The notes below the pieces were generated by a model that saw only the letters and a list, made by a program, of their open reading frames with translations, made no database searches and was not told the origin of the DNA. From NCBI RefSeq assembly GCF_900111145.1, contig NZ_FOIR01000001.1, forward strand, positions 69,501-133,500: a DNA stretch of 64,000 nucleotides. Reading direction: 5' to 3'. Source of the DNA: Roseivirga pacifica. GTDB taxonomy: Bacteria > Bacteroidota > Bacteroidia > Cytophagales > Cyclobacteriaceae. This document shows, piece by piece, positions 53,833 through 62,743 of this stretch; position 1 is the first letter of the stretch, and every line of letters begins with the position of its first letter. Both the position numbers and the translations under genes were made by a program.

Positions 53833-54016
53833 GCAAGCAAAGAGTTAGGTTTCATCCAATTTTAGAGGTAGTGTCGTGGATGACCGAGCACTACCAGTTG
53901 TTCATTAAATTCGAGTCAAAACTAAGTACCAGCTCGACTTTAAAAAACATTTTGGCCAAAATCTTTGAAATTCTTTTCATTCGCCCAAACACTTATCCCT
54001 CACCACCATAAAATCA

Positions 54017-54046
54017 AAAACCCCGAACTTTCGCTCGGGGTTTTAT
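54017..54046 (-). terminator. Intrinsic terminator of the second SusC/SusD operon
   Basis: AAAACCCCGA (54017-54026) and TCGGGGTTTT (54035-54044) pair with an 8-nt loop. The A/T tracts on both sides make it bidirectional. It lies 32 bp after the SusD stop. Confidence 0.85.
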
Positions 54047-54077
54047 TATTGCTATAGTACTTAACGTACGTTTTTGC

Positions 54078-55574
54078 TTATGGATTCTGATCCAATTCTT
54101 TGTTCACGTTCAATGCGCTGATTGGGAACAAGAAATTCCATTCGTTACCTCCAGCTGGCATTTCAGAGATACGCGCTTGCGTAATGCTAAAGCTACCTCT
54201 TGTAGATCTTTCCAAAGGAAGGTTCAAACGCTTAAGATCAAGGAAATTAAAACCTTCACCCCAAAGCTCTAGTCTTCTCTGAACTAAGATCTCATCAAGC
54301 AATGCTTGGCCAGTATTTGTGCTTTCTACTGCACTTGGATCTCTTTCGCTAACAAGCTCGAAAAGTACATCTTGTGCGGCACCGTCATTACCTAAGTGAG
54401 CATTAGCTTCAGCTTCAATCAAAAGCATTTCAGCTACACGCATTAGTACAACGTCACCATCACCCAAAGTACCACTTGGAAGCGCCTCGAACTTGGTGTT
54501 CATGTAAGGGAATCTTCTAAAGTTGCTAGGGATATCAATAGCATCGATATCATCTTGCTCAACTGCCCAGAAACCTTTTCTTACATCAGTATCAGGCATC
54601 ATGTCGTACAAGTCAGCATTAATACACTTAGGGTCATTTCTAATGTGCGATGAGCTGTAGTTGTAAGACATATAAGCGAAGAACGAAGCAAAGTAAGTTC
54701 CGTGGTCAGGGTTTACCTGGCTAGACCAAATCCAACCTGAAGTACCTGAGTTGTTGAAACCATTAGTGATATCGTTGATGTCAGTAAGGTCAAAACCTTG
54801 TCTTGCAGCCTGAGCGAAAGTAATTGCATTAGCCCACTCACCTTTTGTAAGCGCTACTCTTGCAAGTAGTCCGTTCACAATGTTCGAAGTGATTTGAGAC
54901 TTATCGCTACCAGCAGATACAGAAGAAGCATTCAACGCTTGAAGCGCAGCATTCAAATCAGTATCGATTTGCGTGTAAACTTCCTCTACAGTAGAACGTG
55001 CCTTACCTTCACCAATGTTAGAAAGGTCATCAAGATTGATAACAATACCTAATTGGTTGTTAGCTTGACCAGGCACATAACGGCCACCATAAAGCTGAAC
55101 CATATTAAAGTGTGCAAACGCTCTGTAGAACAAAGCCTGCCCTTTAATATTGTTTTTCTCATCATCGCTACCAGTAACATTATCAATAGAGTTGATGATA
55201 TTGTTGGCATTAGCAATCATTGAGTAATAGTAGTCATAAGTATGCTCTACCAACGAGCTTGAGTTTAGTCTGTGCTCAATCCACTGGTAAACACTAATAA
55301 ACCAACCACTACCACGCTCAGGGTTAACAACATCTTGACCAAGCATATCATAGTTGATCATCATGTTTCCGTAACCAGAACGCTCATCTTGAGAACCACC
55401 TACACCATACATATGGCGGTGAATTCCTTCCAAAGCAGCTCTTTGGTTCTCGATCGTGCTCAACACCTGATCTGCACCAAGCTGATCGGTTGGGCTAGTA
55501 TCTAGAAAGTCTTCGCTACATGCGTAAACCGCAAAGACAGCTAGGAGTAATAATATTTTTGATACTTTTTTCAT
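54078..55574 (-). CDS. SusD/RagB family nutrient-binding outer-membrane lipoprotein
   Basis: 498 residues with lipobox VYACS (Cys19). SusD features: FLDTSPTDQLGADQVLST, the KGQALFYRAFAHFNMVQLYGG helix, VVLMRVAEMLLIEAEANAH and the C-terminal VQRRLELWGEGFNFLDLKR. It would cap the SusC partner encoded 10 bp upstream. It is only distantly similar to the SusD at 25375-26862, so the two pairs probably differ in substrate. Confidence 0.96.
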   Translation of the reverse strand: MKKVSKILLLLAVFAVYACSEDFLDTSPTDQLGADQVLSTIENQRAALEGIHRHMYGVGGSQDERSGYGNMMINYDMLGQDVVNPERGSGWFISVYQWIEHRLNSSSLVEHTYDYYYSMIANANNIINSIDNVTGSDDEKNNIKGQALFYRAFAHFNMVQLYGGRYVPGQANNQLGIVINLDDLSNIGEGKARSTVEEVYTQIDTDLNAALQALNASSVSAGSDKSQITSNIVNGLLARVALTKGEWANAITFAQAARQGFDLTDINDITNGFNNSGTSGWIWSSQVNPDHGTYFASFFAYMSYNYSSSHIRNDPKCINADLYDMMPDTDVRKGFWAVEQDDIDAIDIPSNFRRFPYMNTKFEALPSGTLGDGDVVLMRVAEMLLIEAEANAHLGNDGAAQDVLFELVSERDPSAVESTNTGQALLDEILVQRRLELWGEGFNFLDLKRLNLPLERSTRGSFSITQARISEMPAGGNEWNFLFPISALNVNKELDQNP

Positions 55575-55584
55575 CGTATTTCAA

Positions 55585-58500
55585 TTAGAAGTTTAGGTTA
55601 ACACCAAGTGTTATAACTCTTGAAGGAGGGTAAAGACCCACGTTCTGAGTTCCGTTAAACGTTTCCATAGGGTTCATACCCTTTCTTCCGCTAATCCAGA
55701 AAAGATTTTCTGCAGAAACGTAAGCTCTAAGACCAGACACGCCAAGGCTCTGAACCGTTGACTGGCTGAATTCGTAAGCCAAGTTGATGTTTCTTAGGTT
55801 TAAGTAAGAAGCATCTGTTAACCATCTGTTTGAAGAGGCAGTAATGTTAGAGTTGTTGTTTACAGATACCTTAGGTACGTCTGTAACATCTCCAGGCTGC
55901 TGCCATCTGTCTGCTAAGTCTACGTGCATTGCGCTACCATCAGTAGTAGCCATTAAGCTTTGGTAGTTAGAATCGTAGATGTCACCACCAATGCTATAAG
56001 AGAACAATACTGATAAAGTGAAGCCTTTGTAGAAGAATGTGTTAGTAATAGCACCGTATACATCAGGGATAGAAGAACCACTGTAAGTATACTTAGCATA
56101 GTTGATAGAGTTAGTCACTGTATCTTGACCGATGATCTTGTAATAGTTGTCACCATCACTATCAGCCTCGCCATCATAAGTGTATAGAGGCTCACCAGTT
56201 TCAGTATCAACACCATACCAATCTCTCAACCAGAAATCGTAAATAGAACGACCTTCTAGTAATTTTTTAGTGCCGTTAATAATTCCTGTTTCTCTTGAGT
56301 CTTCTGGAAGTTTAGTAATCTCGTTAGAGAACATTGTGGCGTTCAAACCTACATTCCACTCAAAGTCACCAGACTTAAGCACATCAACATTCACGTCAAA
56401 TTCTAAACCTTTGTTCACCATTCTACCGATGTTTCTGTTCTGAGAAGTGTAACCAGACTCACGAGCGATTGGCACTGAGAACAATAGGTTATCAGAGAAA
56501 CGGTTGAAGTATTCAATAGTACCTCTCAACTTACCGAACAACTCAAAGTCTGCTGCGATATCGTAAGAAGTATTTTTCTCCCACTGAAGGTTGTTGTTAC
56601 CAACACTGTAGCTGTAGAAACCAGCGTTGTCTCTGTTGTTTCTACCAGAAGAGTACAAAGTTTGAGAAGGGTAGTAACCACCAACGTTATCGTTACCAGT
56701 TTCACCGTAAGAAGCTCTAACTTTCAATTCATCAACCCAGCTAACTGTGCTCATGAAGTCCTCTTCGCTCATTCTCCAGCTACCACCGATAGACCAGAAG
56801 TTACCCCAACGAGCATCTTTAGAGAATCTTGAAGTACCATCTCTTCTGAATGAAACAGAAGCATAGTAACGCTCATTGTGGTTATAGTTAATTCTTGAGA
56901 AGAAACCTTCTGTCTTGTACTCATCGATTTGAGATGAAGCAGAAGTAATAGTAGTATAGTTATCTAATACTGGGTTATCCAATACAATGTAACCTGTTTT
57001 ACCAGCAGAGAAATCGTTGTTTTTCACGCTGTAGCTCTCATGACCTACAAGCACGTCAAAGTGGTTAGCTCCATCAAGGTCAAAGCTATAGTTGATCAAC
57101 TGGTTGAAGTTAGTTGTGATATCAAAGTTTGCACTTTTGTTAGCTCTACCTACAGGAATATAATCTCCAACGTATGGGTTACCATAGAATTGGTTGTTGA
57201 AAGTACCAAGGTCCACACTACCGTTTACTCTAATGCTAAGGTTTTCGATTGGAGTAACCTCAATGTAAGAAACAGTTCTGAAGAACAAGCTTTCGTTGTA
57301 GTTGTTGTTCAACAATGACTCTTCAGGAGCATGACGACCAGAAGTGTTGTTTGGTCTTACAGGAAGGCCGAAACGACCGTCACCTCTATCAAAAGCACGA
57401 CCACCTAGGTCTGGATCAGTAATGTAATCACCGTTTGCATCGATAGCGTAAACAGGGAAGATAGGCCCCATTCTTCTAGCATTGTAGAATGCGTTGGCAA
57501 AACCTGAACCACCACTTGTTACAGTGTTCTGGAATCTCAAGTCACCAGAGTTGTTCATACCAACTTTTAACCAATCTGTAACATTCACGTTTACGTTGGT
57601 TCTCAAAGTGAATCTTTCGAAATCAGAGTTTTCAAAAACCCCTTTTTCGTTTAAGTAACCTACTGATGCAAAGTAGTCTGTTTTATCACCAGCACCTTGC
57701 GCACTAAAGTTATACTCTTGACGGTAACCTAATCTTTCAATTGGGTCGAACCAGTCAAGGTCATTTTCTGAATAAGTAATGCTTGCATTAGGGTTGATAG
57801 AACCATCAGTTCTGATGATATCATCATCAGCAACATTAGTTGCGTTGTACTTCAAGTAATCGATCAACTCGGCAGTAGCCTGTGCTGCTGCATCTTCAGG
57901 AGTTTCGCCCTGTGTAATCTTATCATTTCTTAAAGACTCCCAAGTAGTTTGATAGAAAGTCAAAGGATCTTGTCTTTCATACTCCTTAATACCTCTTACA
58001 GATACACCTTGCTTAGTTGAAAAGTTGAATCTTGGTGGCGCATTACGCTTACCTTTCTTAGTAGTAATAATTACCACACCGTTTGCAGCTCTTGCACCAT
58101 AAAGTGACGTTGAAGCAGCATCTTTCAAAGTAGAGATGGACTCAATATCGTCTGGGCTAATACGGTTGATGTTACCACTAAAAGGCACACCATCTACAAC
58201 ATAAAGTGGATCGTTACTACCATTGATAGAACCGATACCTCTTAAACGGATTGCAGGGTTAGCACCCGGCTGACCTGTTGCAGTTGTAACCTGAATACCC
58301 GGAGCAGAACCACCAAGTGCAGAGATTGCACTACTTACAGGTCTGTCCTTAATTTTATCGGCAGTTAACTGACTAATTGAACCCGTGATACTCTTGTTAT
58401 CCTGAGTACCGTAAGCTACTACTACCACCTCTCCAGCATCAAACACATCTGGCTGAAGCGATACATTAATTGTAGATCTGTTACCAACTACCTCTTCTTT

Positions 58501-58740
58501 GGTTACATAACCCAAGAAGCTGAAAGTCAACACAGCATCATTTGAACTCACAGTAAGTGAGTACTTACCGTTAGCATCGGTAATTTGTCCTCGTCCGGTT
58601 CCCTTTAGTGCTACAGAAACACCAGGCAAACCAGATCCAAATTCATCAACAACAGTACCCTCCACCGTACGTTGCTGTCCCATTAAGCTGCTCGTAAGCA
58701 ACATAAAAAATAGGATGATCTTAGTTTTAAAGTTTAGCAT
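55585..58740 (-). CDS. SusC/RagA family TonB-linked outer-membrane transporter
   Basis: 1051 residues. Signal peptide (to about 21), regulatory-like domain with DEFGSGLPGVSVALKGTG, the signature AGEVVVVAYGTQDNKSITG, plug segments IRLRGIGSINGSNDPLYVVDG-type and STSLYGARAANGVVIITTKKG, barrel ending VITLGVNLNF. It imports a glycan or peptide with its SusD. No degradative enzymes, regulators or sigma factors are adjacent. Codon bias indicates high expression. The upstream region has a GTATTCA...TGAATAC dyad (58813-58843) and a 16-bp palindrome (58878-58893). Confidence 0.96.
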   Translation of the reverse strand: MLNFKTKIILFFMLLTSSLMGQQRTVEGTVVDEFGSGLPGVSVALKGTGRGQITDANGKYSLTVSSNDAVLTFSFLGYVTKEEVVGNRSTINVSLQPDVFDAGEVVVVAYGTQDNKSITGSISQLTADKIKDRPVSSAISALGGSAPGIQVTTATGQPGANPAIRLRGIGSINGSNDPLYVVDGVPFSGNINRISPDDIESISTLKDAASTSLYGARAANGVVIITTKKGKRNAPPRFNFSTKQGVSVRGIKEYERQDPLTFYQTTWESLRNDKITQGETPEDAAAQATAELIDYLKYNATNVADDDIIRTDGSINPNASITYSENDLDWFDPIERLGYRQEYNFSAQGAGDKTDYFASVGYLNEKGVFENSDFERFTLRTNVNVNVTDWLKVGMNNSGDLRFQNTVTSGGSGFANAFYNARRMGPIFPVYAIDANGDYITDPDLGGRAFDRGDGRFGLPVRPNNTSGRHAPEESLLNNNYNESLFFRTVSYIEVTPIENLSIRVNGSVDLGTFNNQFYGNPYVGDYIPVGRANKSANFDITTNFNQLINYSFDLDGANHFDVLVGHESYSVKNNDFSAGKTGYIVLDNPVLDNYTTITSASSQIDEYKTEGFFSRINYNHNERYYASVSFRRDGTSRFSKDARWGNFWSIGGSWRMSEEDFMSTVSWVDELKVRASYGETGNDNVGGYYPSQTLYSSGRNNRDNAGFYSYSVGNNNLQWEKNTSYDIAADFELFGKLRGTIEYFNRFSDNLLFSVPIARESGYTSQNRNIGRMVNKGLEFDVNVDVLKSGDFEWNVGLNATMFSNEITKLPEDSRETGIINGTKKLLEGRSIYDFWLRDWYGVDTETGEPLYTYDGEADSDGDNYYKIIGQDTVTNSINYAKYTYSGSSIPDVYGAITNTFFYKGFTLSVLFSYSIGGDIYDSNYQSLMATTDGSAMHVDLADRWQQPGDVTDVPKVSVNNNSNITASSNRWLTDASYLNLRNINLAYEFSQSTVQSLGVSGLRAYVSAENLFWISGRKGMNPMETFNGTQNVGLYPPSRVITLGVNLNF

Positions 58741-58877
58741 TATAGATTATTTAGTTGTCTGTAAAGAGAAAGTTAAGAATGCTAAAGCCCTTACCTTACT
58801 ACACCACTGGTTGTATTCAGAGACCAATGGGTAATTTGAATACATGACTGGTTTTATGCATTTAAAACCCCTTCATA

Positions 58878-58893
58878 CGCTGTTAAAACAGCG
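58878..58893. promoter_or_regulatory. 16-bp perfect palindrome in the SusC/PlsC divergent region
   Basis: CGCTGTTAAAACAGCG is self-complementary over its whole length, about 140 bp before the SusC start and 120 bp before the PlsC start. A regulator site is possible. Confidence 0.45.
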
Positions 58894-58954
58894 ATTTTAA
58901 CAAATTTTCACTTAGCTTTTTTCGGACGTTTTATTGAGAGAAAATGGCAAGAAT

Positions 58955-58993
58955 GACCAATATTGGTCTATCAGAATTTTCCTTATAATTTTG
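58955..58993 (+). promoter_or_regulatory. Promoter with overlapping palindromic operator for plsC
   Basis: GACCAATATTGGTC (58955-58968) is a perfect 14-bp palindrome. It contains ATTG at the -33 position (58962-58965), which is 20 nt before an exact -7 box TAATTTTG (58986-58993). The ATG is 20 nt further on. A repressor bound to the palindrome would block the promoter. Confidence 0.6.
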
Positions 58994-59013
58994 ACCCAAG
59001 CAACAAACAACTA

Positions 59014-59757
59014 ATGCTCAAGAAGTTAATTCAATACATATACACAGGCTGGTGCGGTATTGCCTTTGTAATTCCTATGCTAATACTGGCATTACCCATG
59101 GTTATCCCGGTACTTATCTCCAGAAAACTGGGGTATATAACATATTTCTTTATTCGTATATGGGTTTACTGCTTCAGCTTTGCTACGGGCATCCGTTTCA
59201 GAGGGCATAACAAATCCTTAATACAGAAAGGCAAGTCTTATATTTTTGTTATCAACCATACTTCGTTTTTAGATGCCCCGGCAATTCCAATAGCTATCCA
59301 CTCACCACTAGTTGCCTTGGGTAAGAAAGAGCTATCGAAAATTCCGGTATTTGGGTGGATTACCACCGCCTTCGCAGTTTGGGTTGATCGCTCAAGCCCA
59401 GAAAGCCGCAAAGAGAGTATTGACAGGCTTAAAGAATTACTTAGCGGAGGAACCTGTGTACTTGTAGCTCCAGAAGGTACACGAAACAATACAGACAAGC
59501 CACTACTTCCCTTTAGATACGGACCATTCAAATTGGCTATTGAATCTCAAATTGCAATTTTGCCAGTTGTAATACATAACGCGGGCAAGCTTATGAAACG
59601 AGGCAGCCTACTTTTAACACCAGGTACAATTCATTCTTACTGCCTTCCTGAGATTTCCGTTCAAGGCCTAACCGAAGCAAACCTAGACGAGCTTACTCAA
59701 AGCACGTATCAATTAATGAGAGATAAAATCGTAGAACTAAATCGGCTAGAAAATTAA
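59014..59757 (+). CDS. plsC: 1-acyl-sn-glycerol-3-phosphate acyltransferase (PlsC family)
   Basis: 247 residues from the ATG at 59014 (MLKKLIQYIYTGWCG). It acylates lysophosphatidic acid at the inner membrane to give phosphatidic acid. Two N-terminal helices (about 12-35 and 40-60) precede the acyltransferase domain with catalytic NHTSFLD (H82, D87) and substrate-binding APEGTRN (E154, R157). The earlier in-frame ATG at 58963 lies within the operator and promoter and is rejected. Single gene or first gene with the TPR lipoprotein gene 46 bp downstream. Confidence 0.92.
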   Translation: MLKKLIQYIYTGWCGIAFVIPMLILALPMVIPVLISRKLGYITYFFIRIWVYCFSFATGIRFRGHNKSLIQKGKSYIFVINHTSFLDAPAIPIAIHSPLVALGKKELSKIPVFGWITTAFAVWVDRSSPESRKESIDRLKELLSGGTCVLVAPEGTRNNTDKPLLPFRYGPFKLAIESQIAILPVVIHNAGKLMKRGSLLLTPGTIHSYCLPEISVQGLTEANLDELTQSTYQLMRDKIVELNRLEN

Positions 59758-59803
59758 TTGGCACTATTTTCGTCTCTCCGTTTTTAAACCAAACGTATAG
59801 GCC

Positions 59804-60952
59804 ATGAATATTTTTAAAAACACGCTTATAATAATGAGCATGGCGGCATTAATTTCCGCTTGCGCCACAGGTAAAAATGCTTTTGATAAAGGAAACTATC
59901 AAACAGCCATTGACCGCGCTGTAAACAGGCTTCAAGCTAACCCTAACAACAAGAAAGCTAAAGATGTACTGCTTGATGGCTATAGAGTAGCATCTAACTA
60001 TAGTTTAAAACGAATAGAACAGTTTAAGCGCAGCACTGATACTTATAAGTGGGAAAAGATATTCAACGAATACGCTGTTTTAAACTCATACTATAGAGAC
60101 ATACAAAGGTGCCCGGCTTGCATGGACTTAATTACACCTACCGAATACATGGTAGAGCAGGACAATGCTGCGCAGCAAGCTGCCAACGTACAATTAGCAT
60201 TGGGCAAAGATGCCCTAGCGATGAAAACTATTGAAACCGGAAGACAGGCCTATACACATTTCCAAAGTGCACTGAGGTTTTCAAATAACCTACCAAAAAT
60301 AGACTCATTGCTAGACGAAGCACGCTATATGGGTACACTACGAGTGTTAATCGAACCAATTCCGATTCATTCCAGAAGCTTAGAATTGACCAATGAGTAC
60401 TTCGAAAACAGGATGTTCGAGTACTTCAAAAGTTATAGTCAAAACCGATTTTTAGACTTTTATACGCCAGACGAAGCAGAACAATATGACGTTCAGCCAG
60501 ACCAGGTAATTTTAATGGAGTTTGATGACTTTGTGCTTGGACAAGCTTTGATAGAATCTAAAACGGTAGAAGTAAGTCGAGACAGCGTGGTGGTTGGCAC
60601 ATATACCGATAAGGAAGATGTAACACACGATGTTTACGGAACAGTTGAAGCTGAATTCTCAAGACACAAAAAGACACTAGCTTCCTCTGGAGTATTAAAC
60701 TTTGAAATTAAGGATGCTTATTCAAACAGCACTGTTGTACACAGAAAACTGATAAGCGAAGATGTTTGGATACACGAATGGGCTAGTTATAATGGAGACA
60801 AGCGAGCACTCACAAAAGAAGAACTTGCTTTAACTAAGGAGAAAGAGCTACCACCTCCACCAGCACAAGTACTCTTTTCTAGCTTTATCGATCGCATTTA
60901 CAGCCAAGTAATTGACCAAGTACAAAGGAGCTACAGAGGCTCTGAACTTTAG
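59804..60952 (+). CDS. TPR-containing lipoprotein of unknown function
   Basis: 382 residues with lipobox LISAC (Cys20). TPR-like helices occupy about 25-60 (KGNYQTAIDRAVNRLQANPNN-type repeat), with a second helical region to about 180; the rest is alpha/beta, with GTLRVLIEPIPIHSR and a Pro-rich end (ELPPPPAQ). A CPAC pair occurs near residue 103. I do not recognise a named family, though such proteins are common in Cytophagales. It ends just before a perfect bidirectional terminator. Confidence 0.7.
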   Translation: MNIFKNTLIIMSMAALISACATGKNAFDKGNYQTAIDRAVNRLQANPNNKKAKDVLLDGYRVASNYSLKRIEQFKRSTDTYKWEKIFNEYAVLNSYYRDIQRCPACMDLITPTEYMVEQDNAAQQAANVQLALGKDALAMKTIETGRQAYTHFQSALRFSNNLPKIDSLLDEARYMGTLRVLIEPIPIHSRSLELTNEYFENRMFEYFKSYSQNRFLDFYTPDEAEQYDVQPDQVILMEFDDFVLGQALIESKTVEVSRDSVVVGTYTDKEDVTHDVYGTVEAEFSRHKKTLASSGVLNFEIKDAYSNSTVVHRKLISEDVWIHEWASYNGDKRALTKEELALTKEKELPPPPAQVLFSSFIDRIYSQVIDQVQRSYRGSEL

Positions 60953-60956
60953 GCAT

Positions 60957-60986
60957 AAAAAAAGGAGAGCAATTGCTCTCCTTTTT
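60957..60986. terminator. Bidirectional intrinsic terminator
   Basis: AAAGGAGAGCAA (60961-60972) is followed directly by its exact reverse complement TTGCTCTCCTTT, a 24-bp perfect palindrome with A and T tracts outside. It separates the convergent lipoprotein and DUF4136 genes. Confidence 0.9.
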
Positions 60987-61005
60987 CGCTTAACCTGAAC
61001 TGCAT

Positions 61006-61581
61006 TTAGTTTTCCTCTATCGGAAACTTCTTCATCAGCTTATTGATATTCTTAGGGATTGTCTTCTCTCTTTTCTTAGGGTTGCTCTTAACCACCTTTT
61101 TGATAATGCCTTGCCACATTAAATTCTTTCCATCCGCATCGTACATATCTACAACTAGGGTGCCTTCCAAATAATCATTTTCAGAATATGTTGTAGTGGC
61201 TGATACAGTGCCTACTCCACCATAGCCATAACCCCAGCCCCAACGACCACGATAACCCATTGTACTGTTAAAATCGGTATAGGCCGTAGTACTGGTTTTA
61301 GAATCTACAACCACAAAAAGCGTTAGCACCACATCAGCACCGCTGGTTTTATGCTCTAGACCTCTTGCGTCCATTTCAGCCTTAAAGGCATCTAAGATTC
61401 TTTTCTTGTCAATGTCGTTCAGTATTTCATCGCTATTGTCTTGCCAACCGGCAAACATGTAGCTTTCTATACCCGTAAAGTCTGCATCCTTACTATAGTC
61501 GCTCTTAATCTGCGAATAGGCCGGAGCACTTAAAAAGGCCAGTAGTAGTACCAAGCCAAATAGTTTTCTCAAATTTTTCAT
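61006..61581 (-). CDS. DUF4136 domain-containing exported protein
   Basis: 191 residues. Signal peptide MKNLRKLFGLVLLLAFLSAPAYSQ without a lipobox. The DUF4136 pattern is seen in DYSKDADFTGIESYMFAGWQ, the helix AEMDARGLEHKTSGADVVLTLFV and the C-terminal YLEGTLVVDMYDADGKNLMWQG. A Gly/Tyr/Trp-rich insert (RGRWGWGYGYGGVG) sits in the middle. Function of the family is unknown; many members are lipoproteins, so the missing lipobox is a difference. Confidence 0.85.
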   Translation of the reverse strand: MKNLRKLFGLVLLLAFLSAPAYSQIKSDYSKDADFTGIESYMFAGWQDNSDEILNDIDKKRILDAFKAEMDARGLEHKTSGADVVLTLFVVVDSKTSTTAYTDFNSTMGYRGRWGWGYGYGGVGTVSATTTYSENDYLEGTLVVDMYDADGKNLMWQGIIKKVVKSNPKKREKTIPKNINKLMKKFPIEEN

Positions 61582-61696
61582 AGTGTAATTTTTGTGATCA
61601 GGAGTTGATGTAATTATTATAATAATAAGTGTTTCTTATCAGTAATTGTTTAAATCTAATACAACTATTCAAGTTAGAACCATTACCTTCTTCAAA

Positions 61697-62743
61697 TTAC
61701 CTAACCTTCTTTAAACCAGGTATTCTATAATTTAGATTGAGCAAAAACTGGCTTCTCTTTCCAAAAACCCCAAGTTCCGTTCTTAAAATCCAATGTTTAT
61801 TAAATTGATACTGCGCACCAAAAATGAGATTGAATGGAGCCGCAACTTTCTTTTCTAACAAATAATCTACCGTTGCATTTTCAACATCCACACCATTGCT
61901 CATCTCTTCTAATGCATCAATAATCTGATTGACCACTAATCGCTGAGCTGGAGGTAGCGTTGCCGACCAATCCCTTAGTGAGTCAAACACAAAACCGTTT
62001 CCAAAATCAGGGAAAATCTCGGTTAGGTTTAAACTTCCTTTCGTATCATTCTGAAGACTTTGATAGAACACGCCACCCCATACAGAAAGAGATTTTTGAG
62101 GTTTAGAAGGACTCATAATTGTATGGCCAATTCTTAAGCTACTGTTAAACGCGGGCATTGGCTCTACAATGGCCTCTACATCTACAAAGTTGTAGTTGTT
62201 ATCCCAAGCCAAAAAGATTGGCCCTACGGCACCCGCCAAAGTAACGCCCAAACCATATGAATCTGCCTTAAAATTCTGCACAGTTTCAAAGCCAATAGGC
62301 TCAATTAAGCTCACATTTGTCTCCGTGGTTCCACCCCCAATAATTCCATAAACATTTAAAAAAGGTAGCAGCCAAATATCTGGTCTAACAGTATAGGCAT
62401 TAGTATTTGCCACGGTTGGCCCAAACTTTATAAAGCTGCTCAGGTCAACCATTTGACTACCGTTAAAGCCAATTTGGATACTTTGGATATCGATATCTTG
62501 TCGCTGCGTAAAGTAGATGCCACTTATTCCGTAGGCATACTGAATATCATATCCTCTTTTATAAGCTTGCTTACCCAAAATTGGCAGCTTGTAAGGGTAG
62601 TTCATTTGCTTTAAACTGTCGTAGTAGGGCTTGTAAATCGGGTTGTCCGACATACCCATTCCTTGTCCAAAACCAGCAACACTGCAAAACAGCAGCCCCA
62701 CGAATAACACAGCAAATAAACCTCTCATATCAGTTAGCTTCAT
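61697..62743 (-). CDS. Outer-membrane barrel-like protein of unknown function
   Basis: 348 residues. Signal peptide (about 1-27, VAGFGQ). The mature part has alternating beta strands rich in aromatic and Gly residues (DIQYAYGISGIYFTQR, SYGLGVTLAGAVGPIFLAWD, WVGVFYQSL-like repeats) and a C-terminal strand FLLNLNYRIPGLKKVR, consistent with an outer-membrane barrel. Family not recognised. Its start overlaps the end of the preceding porin-like gene by 14 bp, so the two are translationally coupled. Confidence 0.65.
   Translation of the reverse strand: MKLTDMRGLFAVLFVGLLFCSVAGFGQGMGMSDNPIYKPYYDSLKQMNYPYKLPILGKQAYKRGYDIQYAYGISGIYFTQRQDIDIQSIQIGFNGSQMVDLSSFIKFGPTVANTNAYTVRPDIWLLPFLNVYGIIGGGTTETNVSLIEPIGFETVQNFKADSYGLGVTLAGAVGPIFLAWDNNYNFVDVEAIVEPMPAFNSSLRIGHTIMSPSKPQKSLSVWGGVFYQSLQNDTKGSLNLTEIFPDFGNGFVFDSLRDWSATLPPAQRLVVNQIIDALEEMSNGVDVENATVDYLLEKKVAAPFNLIFGAQYQFNKHWILRTELGVFGKRSQFLLNLNYRIPGLKKVR

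Noticed and set aside
53700-53855. N-terminal extension of the 53139-53699 gene to the ATG at 53855
   Set aside because: The extension lies across a clear intrinsic terminator and its hydrophobic residues come from the T-rich tail; the start at 53699 is simpler.
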